In this document: one piece after another, positions 34,143 through 42,953 of the stretch | How positions within the stretch are numbered: position 1 is the first letter of the stretch | How the letters are laid out: the number at the start of each line of letters is the position of its first letter | Assembly (NCBI GenBank): GCA_003483745.1 | Contig: DMYD01000057.1 | Location: forward strand, 1-64,000 | Length of the DNA: 64,000 nucleotides | Origin: Roseburia sp. | Lineage (GTDB): Bacteria; Bacillota; Clostridia; Lachnospirales; Lachnospiraceae | Direction: 5' to 3' | Position numbers and translations under genes: made by a program | The notes under the pieces: model-generated | What the model saw: the letters and a program-made list of their open reading frames with translations, nothing else | Database searches by the model: none | Told to the model about the DNA's origin: nothing

Positions 34143-35612
34143 ATGAAAGAAACGGGCATTTCAAAAAACAACAAAACAGATGGTTCCGGTAGTACAAATA
34201 AGTTATATCTGGTACTTCGAATAGCAACTCTGTTCGCAGTCTTATTCATGTTCATACCTGGAATCAATCCGGCGAGGATCAGTGGGATGATCGGAAGAAA
34301 CTTATCACTGTTTACTTCCGGTATTTCATACTCGTCGGTAGCGTCAGAGTTTGGACGTGCATTCCGAAAAGGATGGGTCATGAAATCAACATTACAGCTT
34401 GACTCTGCATCAGCTTTAATTATCTGTCTTGGAACAGTTGCAGTTGCAGCGGGAGGCTGTTTGTCACTTGGCAATCTGAAAATGAAAAAACTGAGCAACA
34501 TCTTCACGGCAGCAGGAAGCGCAGTGATGCTCTTAGGACTTGGAGGCATCGCACTTGCATACAGCCAGATCAGCAAAACTGAAAAACCGGGAAAAATCGA
34601 ACCGATTTTCGCAAATGGATTTTATGCAATCCTGATCGTAGCAATCGTGTTACTGGCAGTTACATTGATCGTGATGGTAAAACAACCGAAGGTTGAGGCG
34701 GGTGCTAAATATGAGATGGAAACAAAGTACCGCCTATTCCTGATGTTAATGCCATTTTTGGCACTGGCTGGTGTGTTCTGTTATCTGCCATTATGGGGAT
34801 GGAGATATGCATTCTTCGATTACAAAGTTGGTGATACCTTAAGCATGGATAACTTTGTTGGATTCAAATGGTTCACACAGCTGTTTAAAAATCCGGCAAC
34901 AATAAGAGATATCATCCGTGTTCTGAAAAACACACTTGCAATGAGTGGACTTGGAATTTTGACAAGCTGGCTTCCGATGGCATTTGCAATTTTCCTCTGC
35001 GAGATTAAAAACATGAAGTTCCGCCGTGTCGTACAGACACTTACAACCGTGCCAAACTTCATCAGCTGGGTTCTTGTATATGCAATCGCATTTTGCATCT
35101 TTTCTACAGATGGATTTGTCAGCAGTATGATGGTAAATGCCGGAATCTGGAAAGAGGGCGTAAATATGCTGATGGGTGGCAGCCATGTATGGCTGCAGAT
35201 GTTAGCCTGGGGCTTATGGAAAGGTATCGGCTGGAGCGCAATTATTTATATCGCGGCAATTTCCGGTATTGATCAGCAATTATATGAAGCAGCAACGGTT
35301 GATGGCGCTGGACGTTTCCAGAGAATGTGGAACATTACCGTGCCAAGTCTGATCCCGACATTCTGCGTATTACTGTTAATGTCAATCGCTAATATCTTAA
35401 GCAATGGTATGGATCAGTATTTAGTATTTGAGAACTCTACCAATACAAGCTCTATCATGGTGCTTGACCTGTATGTATACAAACTTGGTATCGGACAGGG
35501 ACAGATTCCGTTATCAACAGTAATCGGTATGGTAAAATCCGTTGTCAGCGTAACATTATTATTCGCTGCAAATGGTATTTCAAAACTGATTCGTGGCGAG
35601 AGCATTGTATAA
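34143..35612 (+). CDS. Sugar ABC permease (LplB/MalF type) with extra membrane domain
   Basis: A 489-residue CUT1 permease. The C-terminal 290 residues (from about 198, RLFLMLMPFLALAGVFCYLPLWGWRYAF) are a normal LplB-type permease with the EAA loop EAATVDGAGRFQRMWNITVP. The first 195 residues are additional: about four hydrophobic segments (25-42, 90-107, 118-138, 155-177) not found in ordinary permeases of about 300 residues. ATG follows AAAGGGAG. With the next gene it forms the membrane channel for an oligosaccharide importer; the ATPase is not encoded here, as is usual for CUT1 systems using a shared MsmK. Confidence 0.92.
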   Translation: MKETGISKNNKTDGSGSTNKLYLVLRIATLFAVLFMFIPGINPARISGMIGRNLSLFTSGISYSSVASEFGRAFRKGWVMKSTLQLDSASALIICLGTVAVAAGGCLSLGNLKMKKLSNIFTAAGSAVMLLGLGGIALAYSQISKTEKPGKIEPIFANGFYAILIVAIVLLAVTLIVMVKQPKVEAGAKYEMETKYRLFLMLMPFLALAGVFCYLPLWGWRYAFFDYKVGDTLSMDNFVGFKWFTQLFKNPATIRDIIRVLKNTLAMSGLGILTSWLPMAFAIFLCEIKNMKFRRVVQTLTTVPNFISWVLVYAIAFCIFSTDGFVSSMMVNAGIWKEGVNMLMGGSHVWLQMLAWGLWKGIGWSAIIYIAAISGIDQQLYEAATVDGAGRFQRMWNITVPSLIPTFCVLLLMSIANILSNGMDQYLVFENSTNTSSIMVLDLYVYKLGIGQGQIPLSTVIGMVKSVVSVTLLFAANGISKLIRGESIV

Positions 35613-35625
35613 GGAGGTGTAGGAC

Positions 35626-36591
35626 ATGGCAAGAACAGCACAGGAAAAGGCTGATTTAAAAGCCGAAAAGCTCTATGAAAAAACACATAAACGCAAATAT
35701 CGTTTAAAACCGGGCGATATCGTATTTAACATTTTGAACTACCTTTTTTTTACATTATTTACAATAGCATGTATATTCCCATTTTATTACCTGTTTATCA
35801 ATACAATCAGTGATAACGATCTGGTAATCAAGGGTTTGATCAACTTCATACCGAGAGGAATCCACTTTGATAACTATACAGCGTTATTAAATGTAAGCGA
35901 TCTTTCCAGTGCATTGATCGTATCGTTATCAAGAACAGTACTTGGTACGGCACTTATGGTAGCAGCATCCGGATTTATCGGATATCTGGTAACCAAAGAT
36001 GAGATGTGGGGCAGAAAATTCTGGTACAGATTTCTTGTAATCACCATGTATTTCAATGCCGGACTGATTCCATGGTTCTTAAATATGCAGATGTTAGGCC
36101 TGACCAATACATTCTGGGCATACATCATCCCTGGTATTGTGGCTCCATACAACATCATTCTGGTAAAGACATACATAGAGTCAATTCCGGCGGAACTCGA
36201 AGAGAGTGCACAGATCGACGGAGCAAGCTTCTTTACTGTATTCCGCAAGATCATCTGGCCGCTCAGTAAACCGATCCTTGCGACGATTGCGATTTTCGGT
36301 GCAGTTGGTCACTGGAACTCCTTTACGGATTCACTGATCTTAATGACATCAGCTCCGAAGTTATATACCTTACAGCACAGACTTTACATCTACTTAAATC
36401 AGGCATCCAACTTAAGCGCATTAATGGAGTCCGGTGGATCTGTCAGCGAGGCTGTTTTGAAATCAGCAATGAGTGGAAAGGTTATCAAATATACGATTTC
36501 CATGGTAACGGTAATCCCGATTCTGATCGTATATCCATTCATGCAGCGTTACTTTGAAAAAGGTATCATGTTAGGTGCCGTAAAAGGTTAA
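35626..36591 (+). CDS. Sugar ABC permease (YtcP/MalG type)
   Basis: A 321-residue second CUT1 permease of the YtcP type with about six membrane segments and the EAA loop ESAQIDGASFFTVFRKIIWP. ATG has the strong AAGGAGGTG site, 13 bases after the first permease gene. The last residues (EKGIMLGAVKG) are characteristic of the family. Partner of the LplB-like permease and the lipoprotein encoded next. Confidence 0.95.
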   Translation: MARTAQEKADLKAEKLYEKTHKRKYRLKPGDIVFNILNYLFFTLFTIACIFPFYYLFINTISDNDLVIKGLINFIPRGIHFDNYTALLNVSDLSSALIVSLSRTVLGTALMVAASGFIGYLVTKDEMWGRKFWYRFLVITMYFNAGLIPWFLNMQMLGLTNTFWAYIIPGIVAPYNIILVKTYIESIPAELEESAQIDGASFFTVFRKIIWPLSKPILATIAIFGAVGHWNSFTDSLILMTSAPKLYTLQHRLYIYLNQASNLSALMESGGSVSEAVLKSAMSGKVIKYTISMVTVIPILIVYPFMQRYFEKGIMLGAVKG

Positions 36592-36650
36592 AGAGGTGTT
36601 AACCGCATGGTGCGGAATCAATATAACACAAAAACAAGGAGGAAAATTAC

Positions 36651-38453
36651 ATGAAAGCAAAGAAAATCGTATCACTGCTTCTGGTAGCTGCAATGACAGT
36701 TTCCATGGCAGCCTGTGGGGGCAACAATCAGACAAGTGCATCCAAGAACAACAGCAACAGTGCAGCGGGGGATGCTGCAGGTGAAGATGCAACAGAGAGC
36801 GGAGTATCCGAAGGAACTTCTGCAGATGAGGCGGAAGATCTGGCAGATATCATTCCGGAAGAGACAGTTACTCTCGATGTATTCGATCAGTTAGCAAACT
36901 ATTCCGGTGAGCAGATCGGCTGGTTTGGTCAGATCATGTTAGACAAATTCAATGTAAAATTAAATATCATTCCGGATTCCGACGGTGTATATGAGACTCG
37001 TATGGAGTCAGGAAACCTTGGAGATATTGTTCTCTGGGGAAATGATTCTGATGAGTATCAGCAGGCAGTCAGCAAGGGAATGCTCTTTGACTGGAACGAG
37101 GATGATATCTTAAGTGATTACGGTCCATACATCAAACAGAATATGCCATATGCATTGGAGAAAAATGCAAATCTTTCCGGTGGCACCGTATATGGATTCG
37201 GATTTGATGTTGCAAGAGATGCAACAGCACGTCAGGATTTCATGTATACCTGGGATTTAAGATGGGATCTTTACAAAGAGTTAGGATATCCTGAGATCAA
37301 GACCTTAGACGACATGGTAGATGTTTTAGGTCAGATGAAAGAGATCTGCCCGACCGATGATAACGGAAAAACAACGTATGGTGTTTCCTTATTCAACGAC
37401 TGGGATGGAAATATGGTAATGTTTGTAAAATCAACAGCAACTGCTTATTATGGATATGATGAGTTTGGCTTCGGTCTCTATGATCCGGAGGAGCAGGTAT
37501 TCCATCCTGTATTAGAAGAAAATGGGCCTTACCTCACATGCTTAAAATTCTATAATAATCTGTATCAGAAAGGATTACTTGATCCAGACTCCCAGACACA
37601 GGGATATGACGGTATGCAGGAAGATTATCAGAACGGTGGAGCATTCTTAAATGTATTTAACTTCTTAGGTTCTACTTTCTACAACTCAGATTCACATGCA
37701 CAGGAAGGCAAAGCAATGTATCCTTGCCCGCCGGAAGATGCAACTCCGATCTGCTATGGTCAGAATATCTATGGTGGAAACCGTATCTGGTCTATCGGCG
37801 CTAAGACAGAGTATCCGGAATTATGTATGGCGATCTTAAACTGGTTATCTACTCCGGAAGGACGTATGACAGCTGAGTATGGTCCAAAGGATGTCTGCTG
37901 GTACTATGATGAAGATGGTAAAACACAGTTTACAGATCTGGGACGTGCAGCAAAAACAGATATCAGCACACAGATGTCTGACGGTTACAGCGGTACATTT
38001 GATGATGGTTCCTTTAAAATGAACAATACAACATGGGCACTTGATTCCTTAAATCCTGATTCTAACGGTGAGACATTCAATTATCGTAAATGGGCAAGTT
38101 TTGCAACAGATGCAAATTCTGACATTGAGCAGGATTGGAGAGACAAGACTGGTTACGCAACAGCAGATGAGTACATGGGATCAAGACCTTATAAACTTTC
38201 TCTTGGTACCACATATTCTGAGTCTGTTAAGTCTGATGAGTTAAATGTATTATGGACACAGGTTGCAGAGTGTATCAAGACAAATTCATGGAAAGCAATC
38301 TATGCTAAGACAGATGCTGAGTATGATCAGATCGTTGCAGATATGATCTCCCAGGCAAAAGATTACGGCTATGATGAGTGTATCGCATTCCAGGAGAATG
38401 AGGCAGCACTTAGAAAAGCAGCTGAGAACGAAGTAAAAGAGACAATCAAATAA
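36651..38453 (+). CDS. Sugar-binding lipoprotein of the ABC importer
   Basis: A 600-residue extracellular solute-binding protein. Signal peptide with lipobox SMAAC (Cys22), then a Ser/Asn/Glu-rich linker (23-65) and a type-B binding domain of the LplA-like class. ATG follows AAGGAGGAAAA. Gene order permease-permease-binding protein and the neighbouring beta-galactosidase and fucosidase suggest an oligosaccharide ligand with galactose and fucose; this is inference. Followed by a strong hairpin that may allow differential expression. Confidence 0.93.
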   Translation: MKAKKIVSLLLVAAMTVSMAACGGNNQTSASKNNSNSAAGDAAGEDATESGVSEGTSADEAEDLADIIPEETVTLDVFDQLANYSGEQIGWFGQIMLDKFNVKLNIIPDSDGVYETRMESGNLGDIVLWGNDSDEYQQAVSKGMLFDWNEDDILSDYGPYIKQNMPYALEKNANLSGGTVYGFGFDVARDATARQDFMYTWDLRWDLYKELGYPEIKTLDDMVDVLGQMKEICPTDDNGKTTYGVSLFNDWDGNMVMFVKSTATAYYGYDEFGFGLYDPEEQVFHPVLEENGPYLTCLKFYNNLYQKGLLDPDSQTQGYDGMQEDYQNGGAFLNVFNFLGSTFYNSDSHAQEGKAMYPCPPEDATPICYGQNIYGGNRIWSIGAKTEYPELCMAILNWLSTPEGRMTAEYGPKDVCWYYDEDGKTQFTDLGRAAKTDISTQMSDGYSGTFDDGSFKMNNTTWALDSLNPDSNGETFNYRKWASFATDANSDIEQDWRDKTGYATADEYMGSRPYKLSLGTTYSESVKSDELNVLWTQVAECIKTNSWKAIYAKTDAEYDQIVADMISQAKDYGYDECIAFQENEAALRKAAENEVKETIK

Positions 38454-38471
38454 TTGTATCACAAATGAATG

Positions 38472-38566
38472 ACAGACCAGAGCAGAAGATCCGGACATTC
38501 CGTCCGGATCGCCCAGGTCTGTTTTCATCATACTGGATATTTTTATTAAAATCCTGTATGATGAAA
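38472..38566 (+). terminator. Terminator and second hairpin after the binding-protein gene
   Basis: ACAGACC...GGTCTGT encloses GATCCGGAC/GTCCGGATC and is followed by TTTT (38472-38525). A second hairpin, TTTCATCATAC/GTATGATGAAA (38523-38566), has no T tail. Confidence 0.85.
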
Positions 38567-38637
38567 GCAGATCATAAAAAAGAGAGATAAGAGACGAAAA
38601 AGTGTACCTGCAGCATTTTTGGATTGGAGGAAAACAA

Positions 38638-39261
38638 ATGAAATTTTTTAGTGTTGACAGCCCATTATATCGATTTTTAAGCAGACTGCTTGATATCTTA
38701 AAATTGAATTTTTTATGGATTTTAGGAAGCCTGCCGGTTTTTACCATCGGGGCATCGACCACGGCAGCTATGTCGGTTGCGTTAAAACTGGCGGATGACG
38801 AGGAAGGATATATTGGAAAATCATATTTTGAGGCATACAAGGCAAACTTTAAACAGGGAGTTCCAATGGGACTGATTTTTCTGGTTGCATGGTATGCGGT
38901 ATATCTTGATTTTCAGCTTTTTGGTGCAGTGAAAAATAATCCGGTCATTTTGCTGATTATCGGTATGGTGTCTGTATTTCTTGTGATCATCGCAATGATC
39001 TATTCGTTTCCATTGCTGGCACGCTACGAGAATACAGTTGTCCGCACGATCCAGAATTCTATGGATATTTCAAGAAAATATTTTGGAAAGACATTGATAC
39101 TGGTGGTTATTGTAGCTGCAGAAGTTTTGATTTTCCAGTATAATTCAACTATGATATTCCTTGGAATCCTGTTTGGACCAGGATTTATCATTTATACGAT
39201 TGCAGCAATGAGTAAGCGTGTTTTCTTACAGATTGAACGCGTGAACCGCGAGGGCGAGTGA
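38638..39261 (+). CDS. YesL-family membrane protein (DUF624)
   Basis: A 207-residue membrane protein with four to five hydrophobic segments, recognisable as YesL/DUF624 by LDILKLNFLWILGSLPVFTIG and the cluster context. YesL proteins are encoded with CUT1 sugar importers and glycosidases; their molecular role is unknown. ATG at 38638 follows TTGGAGGAAAA. Confidence 0.85.
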   Translation: MKFFSVDSPLYRFLSRLLDILKLNFLWILGSLPVFTIGASTTAAMSVALKLADDEEGYIGKSYFEAYKANFKQGVPMGLIFLVAWYAVYLDFQLFGAVKNNPVILLIIGMVSVFLVIIAMIYSFPLLARYENTVVRTIQNSMDISRKYFGKTLILVVIVAAEVLIFQYNSTMIFLGILFGPGFIIYTIAAMSKRVFLQIERVNREGE

Positions 39262-39285
39262 TAGTGTCAATTTAAGGAGGTTTAT

Positions 39286-41316
39286 ATGATCGAGAGCAGT
39301 AAAGTACATAAAATTTTATATGGTGGAGATTACAACCCGGAGCAGTGGCCGGAAGAAATCTGGAAAGAGGACATGCGCATGTTTAAATTAGCGCACATTG
39401 ATGTCGTGACTCTTAATGTTTTCAGCTGGGCAGCATTGCAGCCGGATGAGGTTACTTATGATTTTTCCAAACTGGACAAGATCATGGAGTATGTGAAAGA
39501 AAACGGATTGAAAGTCTGCTTTGCAACTTCGACAGGTGCACATCCGGCGTGGATGGCAAGAAAGTACCCGGATATTCTGCGTGTCGAGCATAATGGCATG
39601 AAGCGGAAATTCGGAGCACGTCATAATTCCTGCCCGAACAGCCCGACTTACCGGAAATATTCGGTGGCACTTGCAACAAAACTGGCAGAGCGTTACAAGG
39701 ATTATGACAATATCGTTGCATGGCATATTTCGAACGAATACGGTGGGGAATGCTATTGTGAAAATTGTGAGAAAGCGTTCCGTGTATGGCTGCATAAAAA
39801 ATACGGAACACTGGATGAGTTAAACCGCGTATGGAACACCTCTTTCTGGGGTCATACTTTTTATGACTGGGATGATGTTGTACTGCCGGATATGCGTTCG
39901 GAAGAATTTAACTGGGATGGCATACGCACCAATTTTCAGGGAATTTCCCTCGATTACCGCAGATTCAATTCCGACAGTATCTTAGAATGCTATAAATTAG
40001 AGCGTGATGCGGTGAAAGCATACACACCGGATATTCCGGTCACCACAAACCTGATGGGATTTTATCCGGCATTAGATTACCAGAAATGGGCAAAAGAGAT
40101 GGACTTTATTTCCTGGGACAGCTATCCGTCATTTGGGGCAGAGACAGAAAACAATGCGATGGCACATGATCTGATGCGTGGTTTAAAGGGCGGAAAGCCA
40201 TTTGCACTGATGGAGCAGACACCGAGTGTGAGCAACTGGCATACTTACTGTGCTTTAAAACGTCCGGGTGTGATGCGCTTATACAGCTATCAGGCAGCAG
40301 CACATGGGGCAGACACGATCATGTTTTTCCAGATGAGAAGAAGCATTGGTGCCTGTGAAAAATATCACGGCGCAGTGATCGACCATGTCGGCAATGAAAA
40401 TACCAGAGTATTCCGTGAGATCACGGCACTCGGAGAAGAACTAACCGGACTTTCCGACACGCTGCTTGGCGCAAGAACTCCGGCAAAAGTGGCAGTCGTA
40501 TTTGACTGGGACAACTGGTGGGCAACTGTATTATCTGCAGGTCCAAGCCGCTGTATTAATTATTATGAAGAGATTTATCAGTATTATAAAGCGTTGTTAA
40601 ATCTTCATATCCCGATGGATTTTGTGGGTGTGGACGACGATTTATCCGGCTATAAAGTTGTCATTGCACCGATGTTATATATGTGTAAAGACGGTTATGA
40701 TGAAAAAATCCGTGACTTTGTCAAAGCAGGCGGTACTTTCCTGACTTCCTATTTCTGCGGATATGTGGAAGACCACGACCTTGTGATCACAGGTGGATAT
40801 CCGGGCAGACTGCGTGATATTTTAGGTATCTGGGTGGAGGAATCCGATGCTATCCCGGAAGGAGATGCGGGCATAAAACACACCTTTGCATACAAAGACG
40901 TGACCTATCCGGCAGAAGTACTCTGTGACCTGTTACATACCGAAAGTGCAGAAGCACTTACTACCTATGATAACGATTTCTACGCAGGAATGCCGGTATT
41001 GACCCGCAACAATTTTGGATCAGGAAAAGCCTACTACATCGCAACCCGATCCAGTCAGGGCTTCTACCGCACATTCTTAACCGACATCTTAAAAGAAGCC
41101 GGTGTAGAAGCCCTCGCAGAAGGCAGTGATAAAGTAGAAATCACCGTTCGTGAAAATAAAAACGGCAGCTTCCTCTTCCTCTTAAATCCATCAGATGAAC
41201 CACAGGAAGTAACGCTGAAAAAAGCCGGAATCGACCTGCTCGGCGGAATGACCTATCAGGCAGGTGAGAAAGTTGTACTTCCTGCAAAGGCAGTGGCGAT
41301 TATTCAGAGCAAGTAA
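39286..41316 (+). CDS. GH42 beta-galactosidase
   Basis: A 676-residue glycoside hydrolase family 42 enzyme. GGDYNPEQWP near the N-terminus is typical. Acid/base is Glu151 in HISNEYGG, nucleophile Glu310 in FALMEQTPS, and zinc cysteines are C116, C156, C158, C161. It hydrolyses terminal beta-galactosides in the cytosol (no signal peptide), after import. ATG follows AAGGAGGTTT, 24 bases after yesL. Adjacent fucosidase suggests combined removal of fucose and galactose, as from host-type oligosaccharides. Confidence 0.96.
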   Translation: MIESSKVHKILYGGDYNPEQWPEEIWKEDMRMFKLAHIDVVTLNVFSWAALQPDEVTYDFSKLDKIMEYVKENGLKVCFATSTGAHPAWMARKYPDILRVEHNGMKRKFGARHNSCPNSPTYRKYSVALATKLAERYKDYDNIVAWHISNEYGGECYCENCEKAFRVWLHKKYGTLDELNRVWNTSFWGHTFYDWDDVVLPDMRSEEFNWDGIRTNFQGISLDYRRFNSDSILECYKLERDAVKAYTPDIPVTTNLMGFYPALDYQKWAKEMDFISWDSYPSFGAETENNAMAHDLMRGLKGGKPFALMEQTPSVSNWHTYCALKRPGVMRLYSYQAAAHGADTIMFFQMRRSIGACEKYHGAVIDHVGNENTRVFREITALGEELTGLSDTLLGARTPAKVAVVFDWDNWWATVLSAGPSRCINYYEEIYQYYKALLNLHIPMDFVGVDDDLSGYKVVIAPMLYMCKDGYDEKIRDFVKAGGTFLTSYFCGYVEDHDLVITGGYPGRLRDILGIWVEESDAIPEGDAGIKHTFAYKDVTYPAEVLCDLLHTESAEALTTYDNDFYAGMPVLTRNNFGSGKAYYIATRSSQGFYRTFLTDILKEAGVEALAEGSDKVEITVRENKNGSFLFLLNPSDEPQEVTLKKAGIDLLGGMTYQAGEKVVLPAKAVAIIQSK

Positions 41317-41336
41317 AGCTTTTCCAAAAAGAAACC

Positions 41337-41418
41337 GCGAAACTCTCCAAAAAACTGAAGTAGTTGAGTTAAATCTGTGCCTTTGACTTAACGTCCACAG
41401 CATGGCGCAGAGTTTCGC
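41337..41418 (+). other. Structured spacer between GH42 and GH29 genes
   Basis: GCGAAACTCT (41337-41346) and AGAGTTTCGC (41409-41418) pair perfectly over a 62-base loop, within which GTTAA/TTAAC and CTGTG/CACAG can also pair. No T tail. Possibly an mRNA processing or stability element. Confidence 0.5.
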
Positions 41419-41450
41419 CCTATTAAGAACAAGAAAAGAGGACTTAAACT

Positions 41451-42932
41451 ATGTCGGAGCAGAAAGAACAACAACTTCTTGAAACCGTAGACCGTATCAT
41501 TGCAGAAGGCCCGTACCAGCCAACCTGGTCTTCCCTGATGCAGGCAAAAACCCCAGCCTGGTTTAAACAGAGCCGCTTTGGAATCTTCATCCACTGGGGA
41601 GTATACAGCGTTCCTGCCAACTCCAACGAATGGTATCCAAGAAACATGTACATCAAGGGGATGCCCGCATACGAACACCATATAAAAACCTACGGCAGCC
41701 AGAAAGACTTTGGCTATAAGGACTTTATCCCGATGTTTCGTGCCGAAAAATTTGATCCGGAAGAATGGGTAAAATTATTCAAGGAAGCAGGAGCCGGTTA
41801 TGTATTTCCGGTTGCAGAACATCATGACGGTTTTCAGATGTACAAAAGCGAATTGTCCCACTGGAATGCTGCAGAGATGGGACCAAAGAGAGACGTGCTT
41901 GGCGAGCTGAAAGAAGAAATCGAAAAACAGGGACTGACATTTTGTACGTCATCCCACCGGGCAGAACACTGGTTTTTCTTAGGACACGGAAAAGAATTTG
42001 AAAGTGACATCAAAGATCCACTGCAAAAAGGTGACTTGTACTGGCCGTCCATGCCGGAACCGGATGCAGAGGATCTCTATGGAGAGCCATATCCGACAGA
42101 AGAATTTTTAAACGACTGGTTAGCGCGCACAGCAGAATTGATTTTAAATTATAAACCATCCCTGTTGTATTTTGACTGGTGGGTGCAGCATCAGGCGTTC
42201 AAGCCGTATTTAAAGAAGCTGGCGGCGTTTTATTACAACTGCGGAGTAAAATGGGGGAAAGATGTTAAAATCTGTTATAAACATGATGCGATGATGTTTG
42301 GCAGTGGAATCGTGGAAGTAGAACGCGGCGGCTTTGCGGAGGCAAAGCCATATGACTGGCAGACCGATACGGCGGTTGCAAGAAATTCCTGGTGCTATAC
42401 AGATACATTAGATTATAAGAGCAGCAACGAGATTATCTGTACACTTGTGGATGTGGTCAGCAAAAACGGCAATCTTTTACTGAATATCGGTCCAAAGGCA
42501 GACGGAACGATACCGGATGGAGACCGTGCAATCCTTCGGGATCTTGCGAAATGGATGAAAGTAAACAGTGAGGCCGTTATCGGGGCAAATGTCTGGCGGA
42601 AATCCATGGAAGGCCCGACGGTCGTGGAGGAAGGACAGTTCCAGGATCAGATGGAGTTGAAATTTACAAACAAAGATTACCGTTTTACGATTAATCATGG
42701 AAATATTTATGCGATTGCGTTACAATGTCCAAAGGATGGTGTTTTCTGTATCCGTTCATTAGCAGACAGCAGCAACCAGAATGTGCCGGAATTTCATGGT
42801 ATCATAGATTCGGTGGATATTTTAGGATATGACGGTAAGCTGCAGTGGTTTGTGGACGGGGAAGGATTGCATGTGACCGCACCTGGAATAGAGAGTGAGT
42901 TTCCGGTTGTAGTGCGGGTGCGTCCGGAATAA
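41451..42932 (+). CDS. GH29 alpha-L-fucosidase
   Basis: A 493-residue GH29 enzyme. RFGIFIHWGVYSVPA (about 42-56), VAEHHDGFQMY and SSHRAEHW are family hallmarks; the nucleophile is Asp242 in LLYFDWWV; SWCYTDTLDYKSS and GNLLLNIGPKADG follow. No signal peptide, so it acts on imported sugars. Position after the GH42 gene suggests cleavage of fucosyl groups before or after galactose removal. Confidence 0.95.
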   Translation: MSEQKEQQLLETVDRIIAEGPYQPTWSSLMQAKTPAWFKQSRFGIFIHWGVYSVPANSNEWYPRNMYIKGMPAYEHHIKTYGSQKDFGYKDFIPMFRAEKFDPEEWVKLFKEAGAGYVFPVAEHHDGFQMYKSELSHWNAAEMGPKRDVLGELKEEIEKQGLTFCTSSHRAEHWFFLGHGKEFESDIKDPLQKGDLYWPSMPEPDAEDLYGEPYPTEEFLNDWLARTAELILNYKPSLLYFDWWVQHQAFKPYLKKLAAFYYNCGVKWGKDVKICYKHDAMMFGSGIVEVERGGFAEAKPYDWQTDTAVARNSWCYTDTLDYKSSNEIICTLVDVVSKNGNLLLNIGPKADGTIPDGDRAILRDLAKWMKVNSEAVIGANVWRKSMEGPTVVEEGQFQDQMELKFTNKDYRFTINHGNIYAIALQCPKDGVFCIRSLADSSNQNVPEFHGIIDSVDILGYDGKLQWFVDGEGLHVTAPGIESEFPVVVRVRPE

Positions 42933-42953
42933 GTGACGAAAGGTGTAAAAAAC

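Noticed and set aside
38286..38840. A 184-codon minus-strand open frame spanning the gap between the binding-protein and YesL genes
   Set aside because: It runs antisense to two good genes and through the terminator hairpin, with no family resemblance.
42933..42953. GTG start of the histidine kinase at 42933
   Set aside because: The ATG at 42954 has a better ribosome site, and the extra residues add nothing recognisable.
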